This document shows positions 5,159 to 6,211 of a DNA stretch of 6,211 bases, piece after piece. The notes under the pieces were generated by a model. It saw only the letters and a program-made list of their open reading frames with translations, was not told the origin of the DNA and searched no databases. The position numbers and the translations under genes are program-made. Within the stretch, counting starts at the first letter, position 1; each line of letters starts with the position of its first letter. Source of the DNA: Deltaproteobacteria bacterium (GTDB taxonomy: Bacteria; Desulfobacterota; BSN033; UBA1163); the NCBI GenBank assembly GCA_016875155.1, contig VGSD01000179.1, positions 1 through 6,211 on the forward strand, given 5' to 3'.

Positions 5159-6211
5159 ATGGATAATCGTTCCCTTAGAGCATTAGAGTTCAACTCCCTA
5201 TTAGACTTTTTAAAAGATTTATCAATCTCCCCTCTGGGTAAGAAGCGCTGCCTTACCCTGACTCCCTCGTCTGATCCACTGATCATTGAATCGAGGTTGA
5301 CCGAAGTCATCGAGCTAAAGGAGATTCTGGAAACCCGGGGGGATATTCCCCTTGGGGGGCTGAACGACATTGAGGACCTGCTGAAAAGATTGGAGGTTCA
5401 AGGGGCAGTCCTCCAAGTTCAGGAGATTCTCGATATTCACCAGCAGATCGTGCTGGTCAAAACCATCCGGCGGTTCTTTGCGAAATTTGAGATCAAGGCT
5501 CCTTCCCTTCAGGAGAAGATCTCAAAACTTTCCTCTCTCAAAGGTCTGGAAAGGGAGATCCTCAACGCCATCCATACGAAGGGCGAGATCCTCGACCGCG
5601 CCAGCCCGACCCTTTTGGATATTCGTCTGCGATTACAAACAGTCCGAGAAAAGGCAAAAGCCATTCTTGAACGTCTCATTCACAGAGAAGATCTCCAGGA
5701 AATCTTCCAGGACGATTTTATTACCTTAAGAAACGGGAGATATGTCTTCCTTATCAAATCCGACTTCAAGAACCGGTTGGAGGGAATCATCCACGACCAA
5801 TCCCATAGCCACCAGAGTCTCTTCTTTGAACCCATGCAGGCCATTCCCTTTAATAATGAGGTCAACATTCTCACGGCAGAGGAGAAGGAGGAGGAGTACC
5901 GTATTCTCGAAGCCCTCTCCGAAAAGATCAGAGCAGAGCTTCCGTCTCTCTGGAGTGATCTTGACATTTTGGGAGAGTTGGATCTTCTTTATGCGATGAC
6001 GAGGCTCACTCTCCTCTTAAAGGGGATCCGGCCTGAATTGAACAAGGATGGGAGGATCATCCTGAAGGGAGCGAGAAGCCCGCTTCTCAGCCTCCAAAAA
6101 GGAGTTCGTGTCGTCCCGATTGACCTCCGGATGGGAGAAGGGATCCGGACTCTTATCATCAGCGGAGCCAATGCAGGCGGAAAAACAGTGGCCATGAAGA
6201 CCCTGGGGCTT
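5159..6211 (+). CDS. mutS2: MutS2 family protein, N-terminal part (cut by right edge)
   Basis: The first 351 codons are present with no stop, about 45% of a usual MutS2 (roughly 780 residues). MutS2 proteins are ATPases related to mismatch-repair MutS. They have been linked to suppressing recombination and, in Bacillus, to rescuing collided ribosomes. Collinear family landmarks are LRALEFNSLLDFL at the start, GDIPLGGLNDIEDLLKRLEV, the core helices EREILNAIHTKGEILDRASP, ITLRNGRYVFLIK, GIIHDQSHSHQSLFFEPM and the Walker A GANAGGKT (336-343), where GPNTGGKT is usual. The Walker B, nuclease-like Smr and connector parts would lie beyond the window. The ATG at 5159 is the only plausible start: an in-frame TAG lies at 5132. 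No Shine-Dalgarno is visible; a T-rich tract precedes it. It probably belongs to the rpsU-yqeY transcription unit. Confidence 0.95.
   Translation, partial: MDNRSLRALEFNSLLDFLKDLSISPLGKKRCLTLTPSSDPLIIESRLTEVIELKEILETRGDIPLGGLNDIEDLLKRLEVQGAVLQVQEILDIHQQIVLVKTIRRFFAKFEIKAPSLQEKISKLSSLKGLEREILNAIHTKGEILDRASPTLLDIRLRLQTVREKAKAILERLIHREDLQEIFQDDFITLRNGRYVFLIKSDFKNRLEGIIHDQSHSHQSLFFEPMQAIPFNNEVNILTAEEKEEEYRILEALSEKIRAELPSLWSDLDILGELDLLYAMTRLTLLLKGIRPELNKDGRIILKGARSPLLSLQKGVRVVPIDLRMGEGIRTLIISGANAGGKTVAMKTLGL

Noticed and set aside
1..6211. CRISPR arrays, tRNA or rRNA genes, origin or attachment sites.
   Set aside because: No regularly spaced direct repeats, no tRNA cloverleaf and no rRNA-like segments were seen on either strand.

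Overview
The window comes from a bacterial chromosome. The right-hand order rpsU - yqeY - mutS2 and the full-length comEC are ordinary chromosomal genes. A UGA-recoding gene next to an adenosine-specific-kinase-type gene, plus the repeat types, fits an anaerobic deltaproteobacterial (Desulfobacterota-like) lineage, possibly an uncultured one. That placement is inference only.

Left part (1-1500, minus strand). Three genes read leftwards as a probable operon. First is a MerB-family (alkylmercury lyase-like) gene at 1392-682, then a YbaK/EbsC-family aminoacyl-tRNA deacylase at 657-178, then the first 26 codons of an adenosine-specific-kinase-family gene running off the left edge. The MerB-like gene is the main result. 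A standard reading breaks it into fragments at two in-frame TGA codons (92 and 157). Read as one frame, it is a complete 236-residue protein, and the two TGAs fall at the positions of the two catalytic cysteines of MerB (Cys96 and Cys159). Each TGA is followed by a small hairpin at 18-19 nt, the distance and style of a bacterial SECIS element. I interpret it as a double-selenocysteine MerB homologue, in which both mercury-handling thiolates would be selenolates. UGA is not generally reassigned here, because rpsU and yqeY both end in TGA.

Middle (1498-4187). A 106-bp MITE-like inverted-repeat element (1498-1603) separates the MerB-like gene from comEC (4120-1655, minus), a full-length DNA-uptake channel protein with its C-terminal metallo-beta-lactamase-like domain.

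Right part (4121-6211). A 343-bp divergent intergenic region holds a REP-like palindrome, a near-perfect sigma70 promoter (TTGACA-16-TATAAT) for rpsU and a plausible comEC promoter on the other strand. rpsU (bS21) overlaps yqeY by 4 bases. mutS2 follows after 42 nt and is cut by the right edge just after its Walker A motif. These three genes probably share the rpsU promoter and link translation with genome maintenance.
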